Shown one piece after another: positions 36,221 through 48,500 of a stretch of DNA of 64,000 bases. The stretch lies in the NCBI GenBank assembly GCA_018389105.1, contig JACATO010000069.1, forward strand, positions 560,501 through 624,500. The letters run 5' to 3'. The notes below the pieces were generated by a model. The model did not search any database. It was not told the origin of the DNA and was given only the letters and a program-made list of their open reading frames with translations. Made by a program: the position numbers and the translations under genes. The DNA comes from Nautilus pompilius (taxonomy: Eukaryota; Mollusca; Cephalopoda; Nautilida; Nautilidae). The stretch's first letter is position 1. Each line of letters begins with the position of its first letter.

Positions 36221-38729
36221 TGAGGGAATCGGCCAGTCGAAAACAAAGAAAATTGGTTAGAAAATTAATATTGTGTAACAAGGCTACGGGACTCCTCAGA
36301 CAAGGCTTCGCAACCCCCTGCCAAGGCTTCGCGACCCCCAAGGGGGTCGCGACCCACCGGTGGGAACCCCTGCTTTTATCTAAAGAATGGTTTTTGTGCA
36401 TCACCTGTGATAACCAATTAGGCCAATCAGCTTCCCATACTACACCTAAGCAAACCGTTTTATTTTTGTTAGTAAAGTAAACAAAATAATTTAGTTTTTC
36501 AAACTCAAATCTATTTTCTTACCTGTCATAACCAAACCTATGCAGGTCAAGGTGATAAAAAGGAATCTGCAAAACAAAAAAAATGTTGCTTTCTAACCAG
36601 GATTTAATTCCTATTATTATTATCAGCGCATTCCTTTAACAGGAAAGTTGGAGTTGGCTGGTTGTGCTCTATATTATCATAACATTAATTATGGACCATA
36701 AACATCTGAACAAATATGGCTTCTTCCTTATCACATTTGTTTGTTTTTTTAATTTTTTAACTTTAAAATCCACTTACTGAACATATGAAATTATGTAAGT
36801 ATATACATTTTTATGAATGAAGAATTCTTGGTTTCTTTATACTTTACATGGTAAATAATTATATATATATAAGGCTTAATTATTTTACAATTAGTTACCT
36901 CCCATTTCATTTCAATGATGAAAATTAAACATCCACTGTAGCCAGATTTTATAGAAAAGCATGGCTAGTTTATTTGAGAAAATAAAATATTTCAAGTGGC
37001 CTTTAATGTTATATTTTTCAAAAACATTTATCAAAAGGAGCTTGGAAAACAAAAGTTTTAAAAGAAAGAAAAAAACAATACGATCTCATTTGAATTAATA
37101 ATAGAAGAAGACAATAAAAACATACCTGTGGTATACCTTCTGGCTCATGGTGGTCATAGAACCATCTCAGAAAGCTCTCTGGTCTCATTTTATACCAACT
37201 AACCCTGGAAAGAGAAAACGAGAGGGTTTTTGATAGCATTACTGAAATAAGAGGATCACGATATTTACTCTGAGGTAATTAGAGAAACGTACAGCTGCTA
37301 AGAATAGGACTCAGCAGCAAACAAAAACCTTCTGAAAGATTATATCCAGAAAGAAAAAAAAATTGATTAAATTTTTTTCCTACCTCTCCCCATTCCTCGG
37401 TGAATTAATCAGTTTTAACCAAGCCAATGTTTATTTCAAGAGAGATTTTTTTATCCTGCCATCTCTTTACATTCTTTTTTCAATGTCTGTTGTCAATTTG
37501 GTAAAATTTTGATCCATATCCTTCACGGCCTAACAAAAATTTTAGCTAATATCCAATCTCACTTTCTAAGACTTACAAAAAATCTTTTATTTCTACTGAC
37601 TTTGAAAAGCAGTTCTCAGAGTAGATTTAAATGAAGCATCCACTAGTCTCCCTCAGCTAATACATAATTACAGTTAGGGCTGGAAGTCTTTCAACTTATA
37701 TAAAGCCTCCAGCTTCTCAACCCATGTATCCAATGATTTTTTAATGAAATGATTCACCAGCCTAACACTAAAAAATCCACATACAAATGCCTAATCCTAC
37801 TATGATTCTGTAAAGTTTTAAATAATATTCCCCTTACAGCCAAAAACTCTACACAAAACAGCAGCAAAAGTTAGTTTTACTTACTTGTTTTAAGCATAAT
37901 TACCACCTGGTATAAAATTATTTAGAATGTAAATAATTAGAATCATGTTAAAATATAAACAGAACCTTTTTCTGAGAGATTCCGATGAAAAATTATGCTT
38001 TTGAAGCTCTAAATATCAGTTATCTCAAAACCAGTCTTCTAGTGGTAAAGTACCCCTCGTGATAGGCCACTTGCACTGAGAAATTTATTTTGGCTTGCTG
38101 AAAGAGTGTTCTCTTGTCAGCTCAATCGTCTGTTAAAACCAGTTTGTATAAATAACACCTTGTTCCGGAAGAGTAGAATGGTTTTATTGTAATTTAAATG
38201 AAGTAGTTAAAGAAACAACTGATGTTACAAAAGTGAGGAATTCATTTTGATATTTAAAAAAAAAACACAAAACAAACAAACCTACAGCTTTAAAATATAT
38301 CACTACCACTAATTATTTCATTTTAATGCTAAATTATTAATCACAAATTATTTATATACTTTACCATCTTGTATTTTGTTGTTTTTTTTAAAGGAGTTAT
38401 GAGGTAGCCATACAGTACACTACCCTCCATAATTATACACAGAGGTGATTGTGGTCTTCTTGACAGGAGAGCTATAACATCTTCCACACTTGTCAGAAAC
38501 TGAATGAAGAAGCCAATTATCACTAATAATAATCTGTTAAAGATACAAACTTAATTTTTCGTGTAAGTTATAAGCCAGAAATTCATTAAACATGCTAACT
38601 TTATATTTGTATATATAAATACCAGTCTCATCTTGATGTGGCGTAAGTGACGCCAGCAACAAAATCTGCAGACTCTGGAAATGCATTCCTCATAATCCCA
38701 TGGATGCTCATTTCCGATAACATATCCAT
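33874..38729 (-). CDS. Unrecognised multi-exon gene
   Basis: Minus-strand exons that look real: first coding exon from ATG at 38729 (MDMLSEMSIHGIMRNAFPES) to about 38640; about 38414-38499 (VEDVIALLSRRPQSPLCIIM); 37126-37204 (YKMRPESFLRWFYDHHEPEG); 36523-36566 (IPFYHLDLHRFGYD); and a terminal exon 33874-34364 of about 163 codons with KRGWEPL and KKRAWEPIGDLFDSGNPTDY repeats-like blocks, ending in a cysteine/histidine-rich tail with CKCC and CCEHC. Acceptors and donors (GTATG, GTAAG) are good for the middle exons. Phase does not match between 36523-36566 and the last exon, so at least one exon is missing. The donors of the first two exons are unclear. No membrane segment is visible. Family not recognised. 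The gene starts beside a CpG-rich block. Confidence 0.55.
35279..36372 (-). mobile_element. Deleted hAT transposon with exact 8-bp target duplication
   Basis: 1094 bp bounded by CAGGGGTTCCCAACG and its inverted counterpart CAGGGGTTCCCACCG, flanked by CTTTTATC at 35271-35278 and 36373-36380. The minus strand (about 35574-35910) keeps the C-terminal part of a hAT transposase. It reads DDFLDLRNDSSARDLFKEKS, then the dimerisation motif CEAGFSTLVNIKTKNRNRLD. The catalytic core is lost. The right part contains a GC-rich block and a CGCG/CA microsatellite (36186-36219). It lies in an intron of the minus-strand gene at 33.9-38.7 kb. Confidence 0.93.
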
Positions 38730-38849
38730 CACAGTTTTATGGTTATAAGCAACCAATTGCAGGAAGGTTTATCAAAATAATCTAGGAAAATAACACAGAT
38801 GTACTCTTAAAATATTGTCAGCTTATTCGGTATTTCCTCACTAGTCGAT

Positions 38850-39950
38850 CTGAACGCCGGCCGTGGTCACATTTTTGGGGCCCCCCAATCCATCCCTGCT
38901 GCTCCAAACGATGGCTTGCATCACAAAGCTGGTTCTCATACGACTGGCGGGCATCAATGTTTCTTGGAATTTCTGTCTTTGCCTGCGAGGGAACACGAGG
39001 TCTGTCGAAAGAAGTATCCGACTTTTTTTTTTTTTTTTTTTCCTCCCGTGGGAAGTAATGGCGTCAGGGAGTCAATCAGTCAGTCCTCCTCCTCCTCTGT
39101 CTTCGCGATGCGGTTCGGCGCAAGAGACCGGATCTGTGGGCCTCGCAAAAACCGGCAGCTGCATCATGACATCGCCCCGGCTCCTTCTGACTTCTGGTTG
39201 TTCCCGAAAATGAAGACTCCCTCTTTGAGAGCCGAGAGGACATCGTGCGGCGGAATGAGACGGCGGAGCCGAGAGCCATTCCGGACGTGCTTCGAACAGT
39301 GGGAAGATGGCTGGGCTGTGTGTGTGTGTGTGTGGCGGATTAGCAGCAACTGAACCCCCCACCAAGTAGGTAGTTTCTCCTCCCCGGCCCCAAGGTCGGA
39401 TACCTTTTCGACAGACCCCTCGCGCTTTCTAAAATCGGAAGGTTACTGATGGATGACTCGTTACTCGCAGAAAGCATCGTCGCCGCCGCCGCCGCCGCCA
39501 CCTCGTCAGTAGAAACCGAGGCCCGGGATTCGACTCATTTTCGCCGCCACCATCTTCGACAACCTGTCTTCGCAAGTGAGCTTGCGTACACCTCAGCGCC
39601 CACCTTAGCAGAACTTCTCAAACCCATTTCCTTCTCGAGCGTCTGTACCCTCAACGTAGGGAGGGCCCCGTTCTCCAAAGGTAACTACACCGCAGTATTA
39701 CCAGTTCAGAAGACTCGGTTCGCCCCCTAGACAACCGCTTTATCCCTTGAGGCCATGTGTTTGTTTGTTTGTTGTTACCGTTCCAAGATAACTTCACCGA
39801 GTTAACAATCTGTAACAAAGCAGCCAAAACCCGCCACCAAATACGAAGCATCATGGCGGCCGAGTCTGCCCCGCCATTGTTAAGGCTCGCGATGCTTTGG
39901 GAGTAATTATTATTCGAAACAGATTACATAATCTCAAGGTACAGTAGCCA
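38850..39950. promoter_or_regulatory. CpG-island-like block at the 5' end of the minus-strand gene
   Basis: Dense CpG and high GC, including a CGCCGCCGCCGCC run near 39480, in a window otherwise nearly free of CpG. It starts about 120 bases upstream of the ATG at 38729 on the minus strand, so it is the likely promoter of that gene. A CATCATGGCGGCC string at 39849 resembles the YY1 site seen at the TCP1 start. Overlapping frames in the island (for example 39449-39730) have no splice or domain support and look like composition artefacts. A plus-strand transcript starting here is possible but unproven. Confidence 0.55.
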
Positions 39951-40540
39951 TGAAAAAAAAAATAACCACATATTTAAACTCAGGTAAACCAACAACAACA
40001 AAAAAAATACCAAAGCATAAAAATCAAATTATCGTCTGTCCTGGGCACAGTGGCGTAGCTGGCGCCCGGGGCCCATGGCCGCCGCCGCCTCCCTGCCTGG
40101 ACATAACGCTCGTAAAATATTTAAATTAAAATAAAATGCCCTCGAATTTTGCATTCGTACTACGGTGAGCAGCCCGTGCACTATAGGCAAACTCGGGTGT
40201 TTGCATATCGCCCATGAACGTCATTTTTTGCCTAAGTACGTGGGGCGGCTATTACACCTTGATTTCTAATAGTTCTGGATCGGGTCACAGGTGTATAGGT
40301 TCTGGCGAAAGTCTGAAATCTCTCAGAGCCGGTGCTTAATATGACAGGTGGGTGCTATTAGGATGGCTGCGGCAATGCGGGCGGGGATACATGTGAAACA
40401 GCCGACTTTTAGTGAAGACATCACTTGTGCGTATCACACATCTTTAATATTAATAAACAGCATTTCTAGTTTTCCCCTCCCTCCCCCCCAATATATACAT
40501 ATTCTTTTATGTACTTTCTTTATAAATTGACTGGGAGATT
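39951..40540. other. Interval with a probable DNA-transposon terminus
   Basis: GGCACAGTGGCGTAGCTGG near 40047 resembles a terminal sequence seen in many animal DNA transposons. No matching opposite end was found. No gene. Confidence 0.4.
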
Positions 40541-40904
40541 TGTTTGTGTGTCTTCTAATCTCCCGCAGAAATCTGTCATTCTTTACTGTCCCTATTAAAG
40601 ATCTTTGTGTCTTCTAATCTCCCGCAGAAATCTGTCATTCTCTACTGTCCCTATTAAAGATCTTTGTGTCTTCTAATCTCCCGCAGAAATCTGTCATTCT
40701 CTACTGTCCCTATTAAAGATCTTTGTGTCTTCTAATCTCCCGCAGAAATCTGTCATTCTCTACTGTCCCTATTAAAGATCTTTGTGTCTTCTAATCTCCC
40801 GCAGAAATCTGTCATTCTTTACTGTCCCTATTAAAGATCTTTGTGTCTTCTAATCTCCTGCAGAAATCTGTCATTCTTTACTGTCCCTATTAAAGATCTT
40901 TGTT
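40541..40904. repeat. Minisatellite, six copies of a 59-bp unit
   Basis: The landmark TCTTCTAATC recurs at 40551, 40610, 40669, 40728, 40787 and 40846, exactly 59 bases apart. Copies are nearly identical, differing mainly at one T/C (TTTACTG against TCTACTG) and one C/T (TCCCGCAG against TCCTGCAG). The near-identity implies recent expansion. Unit length is not a multiple of three, and the open frame across it is incidental. Confidence 0.95.
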
Positions 40905-43388
40905 TGAACTACCTTCTCTTAAAATTAGCAGGGATGATCATTTCTCCTCTTCCTTCTCTCGGTCTTTGGTTCCTACAGATTAGTTTTAAGGTGGTCTTAT
41001 TACAAAACAATGACGAGGGTCGTAATGAAGTACTCATTCATAACCACAGCAGCAGGTTTACCACTGATATTTCTCTCCTATAAATGGCCTTCTGGTACCA
41101 TGGACAGAATGGAATGGTTATGGCTTGGATTCTCCATCTATTTTTAAGGTTTCCTTTTTTTTAAAAAATCCAAAAAAAAAAGAAAAAGGGTGGTTAAATG
41201 TCAGGCTCCAGTTTATATATTCATATAAATACAGCTAATTGAGAAGTGAAACTATGGGGTTCATCTTAACTTGAGGTGAACATGTAAAAAAAATGTTGTT
41301 TTGTTTGGCATTTGAAAGGGCTTTCAGGAAAATGATCTTAACTGAATAAAAGTATTACATTTGACTACACTTACTAGTAATTTTATTCCACTCATTAGAA
41401 ATTCTGTTACTAAAAAAATGTCTGATATCTAAATGTGTTGGGATCTTAGTTACTTTGTGATGAAGACCCCCTAGAATTTTCTTCTTTTATTTCAACTGTA
41501 GATAACTGAAATTTTTGTCTGTTTACATCCTCAAAATCCCTAAGTCTCACAAAAAATGTAAATTGGTAGACCTAATGTTGTTTTTTTTCTCATTTTTCAG
41601 CTCTAGTGACTTGGAAACCATCTGGTAAATCTCTGCTGGACTCTCAAATATACTTGGCTTATTACTCTCTTGGTTCATTGTCTCTAAGTGAAAAAATAAC
41701 TAAATAAAACTGTAAGAAGCAATATCTGCTGTCACTGAGGTACCGGATTTAAAAATTACCACCTAAATTTAGACATGCAATTTATTTCAGTTTTATTCCA
41801 AAGCCTGCATAATTAAATTAAATTTTATATATATATATATAGGCTTCACTGTTTGGTTTACACAGGAGACAGATGTTCTGCAAAGGTTATTATCGATGGG
41901 AGTGGAAGTTTTTGAAATCAATTCTTCATCTGTTAGAAGTAACTGAAAATGGTTTAAACCCACCGAATTAGCTCAATTTACTTGTTCAGATTGAAGTGTA
42001 AATGTACAGTAAAACAAATACCACTGCAGGATTCTACTTGGTTCCTCACAATGACTTCTCACATATGACACTTTCACATTTCTGTAAGTTAGTCAGTAAC
42101 AATTTCTTTTTCCTAATTTTGATAAAAAAAAATTTTTTTAAAAGTAAAGATATTGATTCGGGCTATAATTTTAAGAGGTTTTGCCTCCAGCATGACATCA
42201 AATTGGATTGAATGACCAATCGGTCAAATTGAAAAAATATGATGGTTGCAGCCAAAAATAACTTAGTTTACAGAAAGCCTAGTACCATGAATTTTTATTG
42301 CGTGCTTCAAAGGGGATCCATAATTATCAGTATTTACTTCCTCTCCCAAAAGTATTTTAAAAAGTAACCTAAAGTAAAATTGTCTCCAGGCTGCTGTCAC
42401 TGCTTGTGTGTATATATATATATTTGTATCAAAACATTTCAATTACAGGTGAAATATTGGCCAAAGCAGAACCAACTATCTGTTGAAAGAGAGACTGGAT
42501 AAAAGCATTCCATTAATAGGCCTCATGAAGAGGCAGTGAGGCTATAACTCTACCCTGAGCCACATTGTATTTTTCGTTGTGAAGACTACTATTTAGTCAT
42601 GAAACAGTCTTGGAAAAATTCTCATTTAAGGTGATCTGAACAGAAATTGTAAGATGAGCTTGTTGTGGAGGCATCACTTGGATAAAAAGACTTGATTTAT
42701 ATTTGTAGTTAAGCTGAGTGTTAAAGTGAAAAATTCTTATTTGAAACAATGTAGAAAAAACTATTCTGCTTTTTAACCAGCCATTACAACTCATTAATCA
42801 GTTTTTGTTTTCTTTTCTTCCAGCACTTCAAAGTAGCTTCTCAGTTACAAATTCCTAGTAGTTTTCTAAAACCAAATCTCAACAACTGTTATAAGGAAAT
42901 TCTTTTCCATGAATTCAGCCAGATTTGTCAAGAAATCAGTTTAACTCTTGCATAAGTCTAGTCTAGCATTGGCAGAATTTAAAATTTTTTTCTTAACATC
43001 ATGGCAGCCCAGATTAAACTGAAATGTTAACACACAAAGTTATTTTTCTTCAGTTGCCATTTTTTAAAAATTGGTTTATTATGGCTCTGTTTATTTTAGT
43101 TTGTTTTCTGGATTCTCAAAAACACTCTCAAAGTATGCATTCTTGCTTTAGTTTCATGTATTCCATATTTGGAGTTGTCCTAGAGAAGTTGGTATTTACC
43201 TTATTTCTATGCTGGATGTTCAATATTGGACATTAGTTACCTGATTTTTCTTATATCATGTGGATTGTGTGTATTGATCATTTTTTTTTTCTTCAATTAC
43301 TCATTTCATAAGAGTGGGATGTGTTGCACCATCGTTGTGCGTCCATCTTCAGCAGTGGTTTATTCTTGACTTTTCCTTGTCATAGGAG
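40905..43388. other. AT-rich interval without a recognised gene
   Basis: No exons or element ends that I can support. Short (AT)n runs occur near 41829 and 42412. All frames are short and lack splice or domain evidence. Confidence 0.45.
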
Positions 43389-45332
43389 CAGTGGTGGGAT
43401 CCAAATATTTTAACAACCAGTTCTCTCACAAAAAGCATGTCGGTTTGGCCCGATACAGGTCCAAAGGTTGATCTTTGGGCTGCCAGCCTGCCGCGTTTTA
43501 CAGTTTAGCAAATCAAATTATTAATTATAATTATTTCCCAAATTAAAAAAGTCTAAACAATGGTTAAAGCATCACTATAATAACATCAAAGAGACTTTAT
43601 ATTAGACTATATACAGGGTGTCTCAAAAAAATGTACTCACACTTTAACCGTTGCTAACATGCTGTCTTTTTTGTGTTGCAGGTGTGAGGTGTGAACCACA
43701 GCATGGCAGGAAATCAACTTAGCTTGGAAGAGAGGAAGTTTGTCCTGAAATGTTATTGGAAGACCGAAAACGCCATTGAAGTGCAAAGACGATTCAGAAG
43801 GGAATTCGCAAGACCGCCACCAACGCGCCGGACCATTGCTCGCATCAAAGAGAAATCTGAAGCAGATGGAACCGTCCAGAACGTCAACAAGAGCAGGTGC
43901 AGGAAACACTCTTTCGATCACCACAGAAATCACTTCGACAAACTGCTCGGGAAACCCACATCTCAAAAGATAGCGTCCATCGCATCATGAAGCGTCTGCA
44001 CTGGAAATGCTACATTCCAACACTAATTCATGCTCTCAACGAAGACGATCCTGACCGGAGAGTCGAATTCTGTGAATGGTACCTGGCAAAATGTGCAGAA
44101 GATGCAGGGTTTCTACACAAAATTGTGTGGAGCGATGAGGCAACCTTTAAATTAAATGGCACCATTAATCGCCATAATTGCACGTACTGGGGTCCTATAA
44201 ATCCTCATGTAACACTTGAACACCATGTAAACTTGCCAGGAGTAACAGTGTGGTGTGGGATATCCGCACTGGGCATCATAGGGCCATTTTTTATTAACGG
44301 AACTGTCACCGGTGAGAGATACCTTAACTTGCTTCAGGAGTTTGTTGGTCCACAAATTTCTGAGATGTTTGGTGATGACGGCGAGATTTACTTTCAGCAA
44401 GATGGAGCACCTCCCCACTACCATCGCGATGTACGAGCTCACCTCGATGCAGCTTTTCCAGACACATGGATTGGACAAAGGGGTGCCATTGAATACCCTG
44501 CACGTTCCCCGGACCTCACGCCCATGGACTTCTTTTTGTGGGGATATCTCAAAGACAAAGTTTATCGCACCAAACCAAGAACAATTGATGCATTGAAAAT
44601 GGAAATTGAAAGACAATGTCGCGATATTTCCTAATGACCTGTTTCATGACGTTTGCGAATCCCTTGGTGCGCATTATCAGCGTTGTCTGGACAATAATGG
44701 TCATCAATCGAACATTTGCGAACATGATTCTTTAATCACATTGTCTTCTGTATTCGAAGCTATTCCATTTCACTGTATGTTCATAAATAAAGGATTTCTC
44801 GTCATTCGAAGTGTGAGTACATTTTTTGAGACACCCTGTAGTTAATGAACTAAGTAATATGAAGAGATATCTATGTATATACATGTTTGATTGTTTGTGC
44901 TTTTTGAATTATTATTAATTATACATATTACTGTTGATAAATTATATGATTTTATGTATTCTTCAGTTTTCTCATTTCATATTCAAAGACTAATGGGGAG
45001 CTGCCACTCCCCCTCTTATGGACCCATGGGTGGGGGGGCCCAAGCCCACCTGGGGGTCCCCCCCCTTAGGTCCACTAGTGGCTGTGCATAATTATAGAAC
45101 ATTTCACTTACTAATAAGGGATGTTTTATCTATTTTCTGCAGCCGTACAAAGTTACCGTAGATATTTCTAAAACCAAGATGAATCATGTGATATGTAGCA
45201 AGAATAATTGGATTCATGCCTTATATTTTAATGATAAAATAAGTTAAGGGCTAACAACCGGTTTGCAAAACTCATGAAATTCCAAGAACAAGTTCGCACT
45301 AACTGGTGCAAACCGGCTGAATCCCACCACTG
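43389..45332. mobile_element. hAT element split by a mariner insertion
   Basis: Termini CAGTGGTGGGATCCAAA and, inverted, CAGTGGTGGGATTCAGCC, flanked by CATAGGAG (43381-43388) and CATAGGAA (45333-45340), an 8-bp duplication with one mismatch. Without the 1225-bp mariner inside it, the element is about 720 bp. It has no transposase frame, so it is non-autonomous. Both ends carry the AACCAGTT / AACCGG motifs often found just inside this terminus in vertebrates. Confidence 0.88.
43614..44838 (+). mobile_element. Near-complete mariner-like element (DD41D spacing)
   Basis: 1225 bp with inverted ends beginning CAGGGTGTCTCAAAAAAATG (about 32 bases, almost perfect) and TA on both sides. The transposase is on the plus strand. 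The N-terminal paired-type helix-turn-helix region (MAGNQLSLEERKFVLKCYWK) is in one frame (43703-43890). The catalytic part (43897-44634) has [17 protein letters not shown] and [15 protein letters not shown]. There are 41 residues between the second and third Asp, so it belongs to the DD41D mariner group. A small indel near 43890 and another near 44632 break the frame; the true C-terminus continues as [19 protein letters not shown]. Otherwise it is the best-preserved transposase here, implying a fairly recent insertion. Confidence 0.93.
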
Positions 45333-45340
45333 CATAGGAA

Positions 45341-45541
45341 ACTTGCCTCTGTCATGGATATAGAGCATCCCCCGCCCTTGGTTCCTCTGTCTGAGTGCCT
45401 ACACCGGCCACTCCCCAGCAGCAATGCCAGTAAAGTACCTTGCTCAAGGGTCACAACAATGTGCCAGCCGCAGGTATTGAACCCAGGACCCTTAGGTCCT
45501 GAAGCCAACACACTCACCACTGAGCCACATTGCCTGGCTAC
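45341..45541 (-). repeat. tRNA-derived SINE
   Basis: Read on the minus strand, it starts near 45541 with a tRNA-like head. Pol III box A is GTGGCTCAGTGGTGAG and box B is GGGTTCAATACC. GCCAG near the start and CTGGC after box B could pair as an acceptor-like stem. A tRNA-unrelated body follows (GACCCTTGAGCAAGGTACTTTAC), like the central part of several fish-type SINEs. The SINE tail directly abuts the hAT's target-site duplication. Confidence 0.75.
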
Positions 45542-45545
45542 ATTG

Positions 45546-48500
45546 ATCCTTTTCAAATCTTCTATAAAAGATTTAACTTATCTGCACAAATTGACTTTTT
45601 AATATTGACATTTTCTTGTTTCTCTTGTTTTAATACTGTGGATTTTAGAACAACTTCTGTCATTTGATTTCTGTTGTTGTGCATCTTTTTTTTTTTTTTT
45701 GATAACTAAACTTTATCAGGTAAGAAACATTTAAGTTCTGTACTTTTATATGTTTTAGACTTTATTTTTTTGTAACATTAATTACATATTAACTTTATTT
45801 TGTAAATGATTTTGTTGTACCTAAATTTAAGGTCTGTGTTGTAGTTTGCTGGAGGCGATATTAGCATAAACGCCTTGGGTCTCGTCACACACATTGGCAA
45901 CTCTGTCTAATCCTCAGCCCACAAGATTTGCCACGTATAATTGTATCTGTTGGATGTGGAACTTGATAAGTTCAGCAGGAGTCACCCCCCCCCCCTGCCG
46001 CCGGTAATCTTTGTTTCGATGAAGCTAAGTTCTTCAAAGTCGGTGCCCTGACGAAGCGCGAGTCAATGTGTCTCATCAACAAGGATAGAAAAATATTTTG
46101 AACCACGGCACACTTGGTGATTTTCTTTTACTTGCTGTCCATAAAGATCAGTCAGTTCTTAATGCATGGTGACCGAGGTATGTTGCATTGCTCGGAGCAG
46201 TGTCTTGATGATGATGATGACAGAGGGCAGGAACTTTTCACACCAGTAGGCCACAAAGTCTGCTGCGCAATGATGTTTTGAGCACAAGGTCTCTTGATAG
46301 ATCTTACAAAAACACTGAACAGCACCATTATTCCTTGGTTCGAATGTTCACGATCGATACCGATTGTTCAACTGCAATCAGTTGGTACTTCGATTGTGTC
46401 TTTGCAGACGGCTCATATTCCATTGCTTCCGCCCATGCAAGGGCTTTCAAACGAAGTTAAATTTACCAAAAGCAAAGACAAAAGCACAGATTAAGTCATC
46501 CTGTGGTAGACTGCAGCTGATACCAGGGTGTTGCTTGTTTGCTATCACAGTCTGTGGTAACCGGTCTTTATTTCCTTGCCACATTCTCGAAATGAACTTT
46601 GCCATATCGCTGGTGAGAATGCGTTCAATGAGATGACCGTCAGTGAGATCTGAGTTGTGCTGCTTACCAAAGTTAAAGAGAATTTCGATGAGTTTAGAAC
46701 GGTTAGGAAAACCCCACTGAGTTTGCAAAGGACCCTCTTAAACGCAGGCAGGATTGATACCTCTTTCAGCATTGTAAAAGATGACTGAACTGGAAGCTGT
46801 AGAGTCGGAAGTAGACGGGCTACTGCCTTAGACAAATGCATTCCTTAAAATTACTGTCTATTATTTACTTTCTGAAGTATTTATTCATGTAAAAAATAAT
46901 TAACGAGGTATTAATGTTTTATTTGCTTTGTAGTATTCAGTGAGTACGCATATGGTATTAGTGCTGCTTGATTGCTTCGTGTAAATTTTGTGTGGGGCTG
47001 GTGCACTAAGGAATAAGATTAAGTAATTCTACAGGAACTTTCCTTTACATACTGCAGCCAAAGGTTAAAAGTCAGATCATCCTTTAGGAATGTATGGCCC
47101 ATGATAGAGTATGGACAGGTAAAACAAGTGGCAGACAGGACTGTTGAAAACATTGGTTCTAACAGACGATGCAACTTAGTCACTCTAAATAAACCTAATT
47201 CCTAAGTAAAACCACTTTTTAATTAACAAATTTGTTTTTAATTTTTGCTGATTTCTGACAATAAAAAACGAACAATTCTGGAATCTAATGGGTAATACGC
47301 TTTTGGTCATATTTCAGCTTTAAACATTTGAATATCGATTTGTTATAGACAACTGACACCTTAGCTAAAGTTGTTGGTCAAACAGAATTATTTCCCCTTA
47401 ATTTGTGCAGCAGCCCCGCCAGCACTTTCACTTTAGAAATTACGTTTCCAATTTAGCAGTTTGATTCTTTTAACAAGCGAAGGAAAAAGGTAAGAATCTG
47501 TAATCATTTGTTGTCGTAACTAGTTAATAGCATTCCAGCCGTAGGTGGTGCCACGTGATGTAAATATAGATGTATTAGCAAAATATGAAGGAATCGTTGC
47601 TGACAGTAAGTCGCTGCTGTCCTTGAGAACTTTCTGACAGGTAAATTGGTGCTGCTCTGTTATTTCATAGATCAGCTGAGATCTAAAGAAAGAAAACCGT
47701 ATGGCATCCTCATCTGTTTAAACTAAGCTATAAGTGATCTGTTCTGATTTAGTTAGACCTGTGCATGAACCGCAATTTGAAAGCCGAGAATTCAGATTGG
47801 GATGTCAGCGCTATTATGGTAACTTAATTTATGCAGACAAAAAATAAAGCGAGAGTTTATTGTCTCTCACAAATGTAGCTTGTTTTTTCTTGGGGAGGTG
47901 GGTATTTCGGTTTGACGGCTACAAATCATCTCCCTGTATCCTCTTGCAAGGGCTTACCAGGGAAGAAAAGTGCCATTAGTTCAGTTCTTAAATTAATGCT
48001 ACAAATATTAACCACACCTGCCATTAATTCATTGCATTCGTTTAGATGTTTTTAAAATTTAAATTTTTTTCGGAATCTAATCATGCCAGAAACTTGGCTA
48101 ATTTGCATTTGTGACTTTAGCATTTAGGGGACAACCCCTTTTTTTCTTCTCAGCTGACCACATATTCAAACCCCATGTTATTTTGGAAACTATTGCTTAA
48201 GATCTGTGTGGGCTTTTTAAAAAAAATTTTTTTACTAGAATGCTTCCAAACATAATAAATACTAAAGCAGTACTAGATTAAAACAATTTTTCTTTACTGG
48301 ATTTTTAAAAACTTCATAACTATCATTCATCGTAACAAAATTGGTGATCTCTTTCAAACCTATTTTCTTTCCAGACCTATGCTGTAATGAATACGTTATT
48401 ACATAGTATGACAGTAGCTGAGATTAAGAATTAGAAAATAATGTAATAAAATAATTACAAAGTTGGATTACTGTATTGACATCTTAGGAAGAGATGAGTA

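Noticed and set aside
39449..39730. 93-codon plus-strand frame in the CpG island
   Set aside because: Poly-alanine from a GCC repeat, no splice sites or homology; long frames are expected in GC-rich DNA.
40348..41083. Open frames across the 59-bp minisatellite
   Set aside because: The repeat unit is not a multiple of three, so the frames are incidental.
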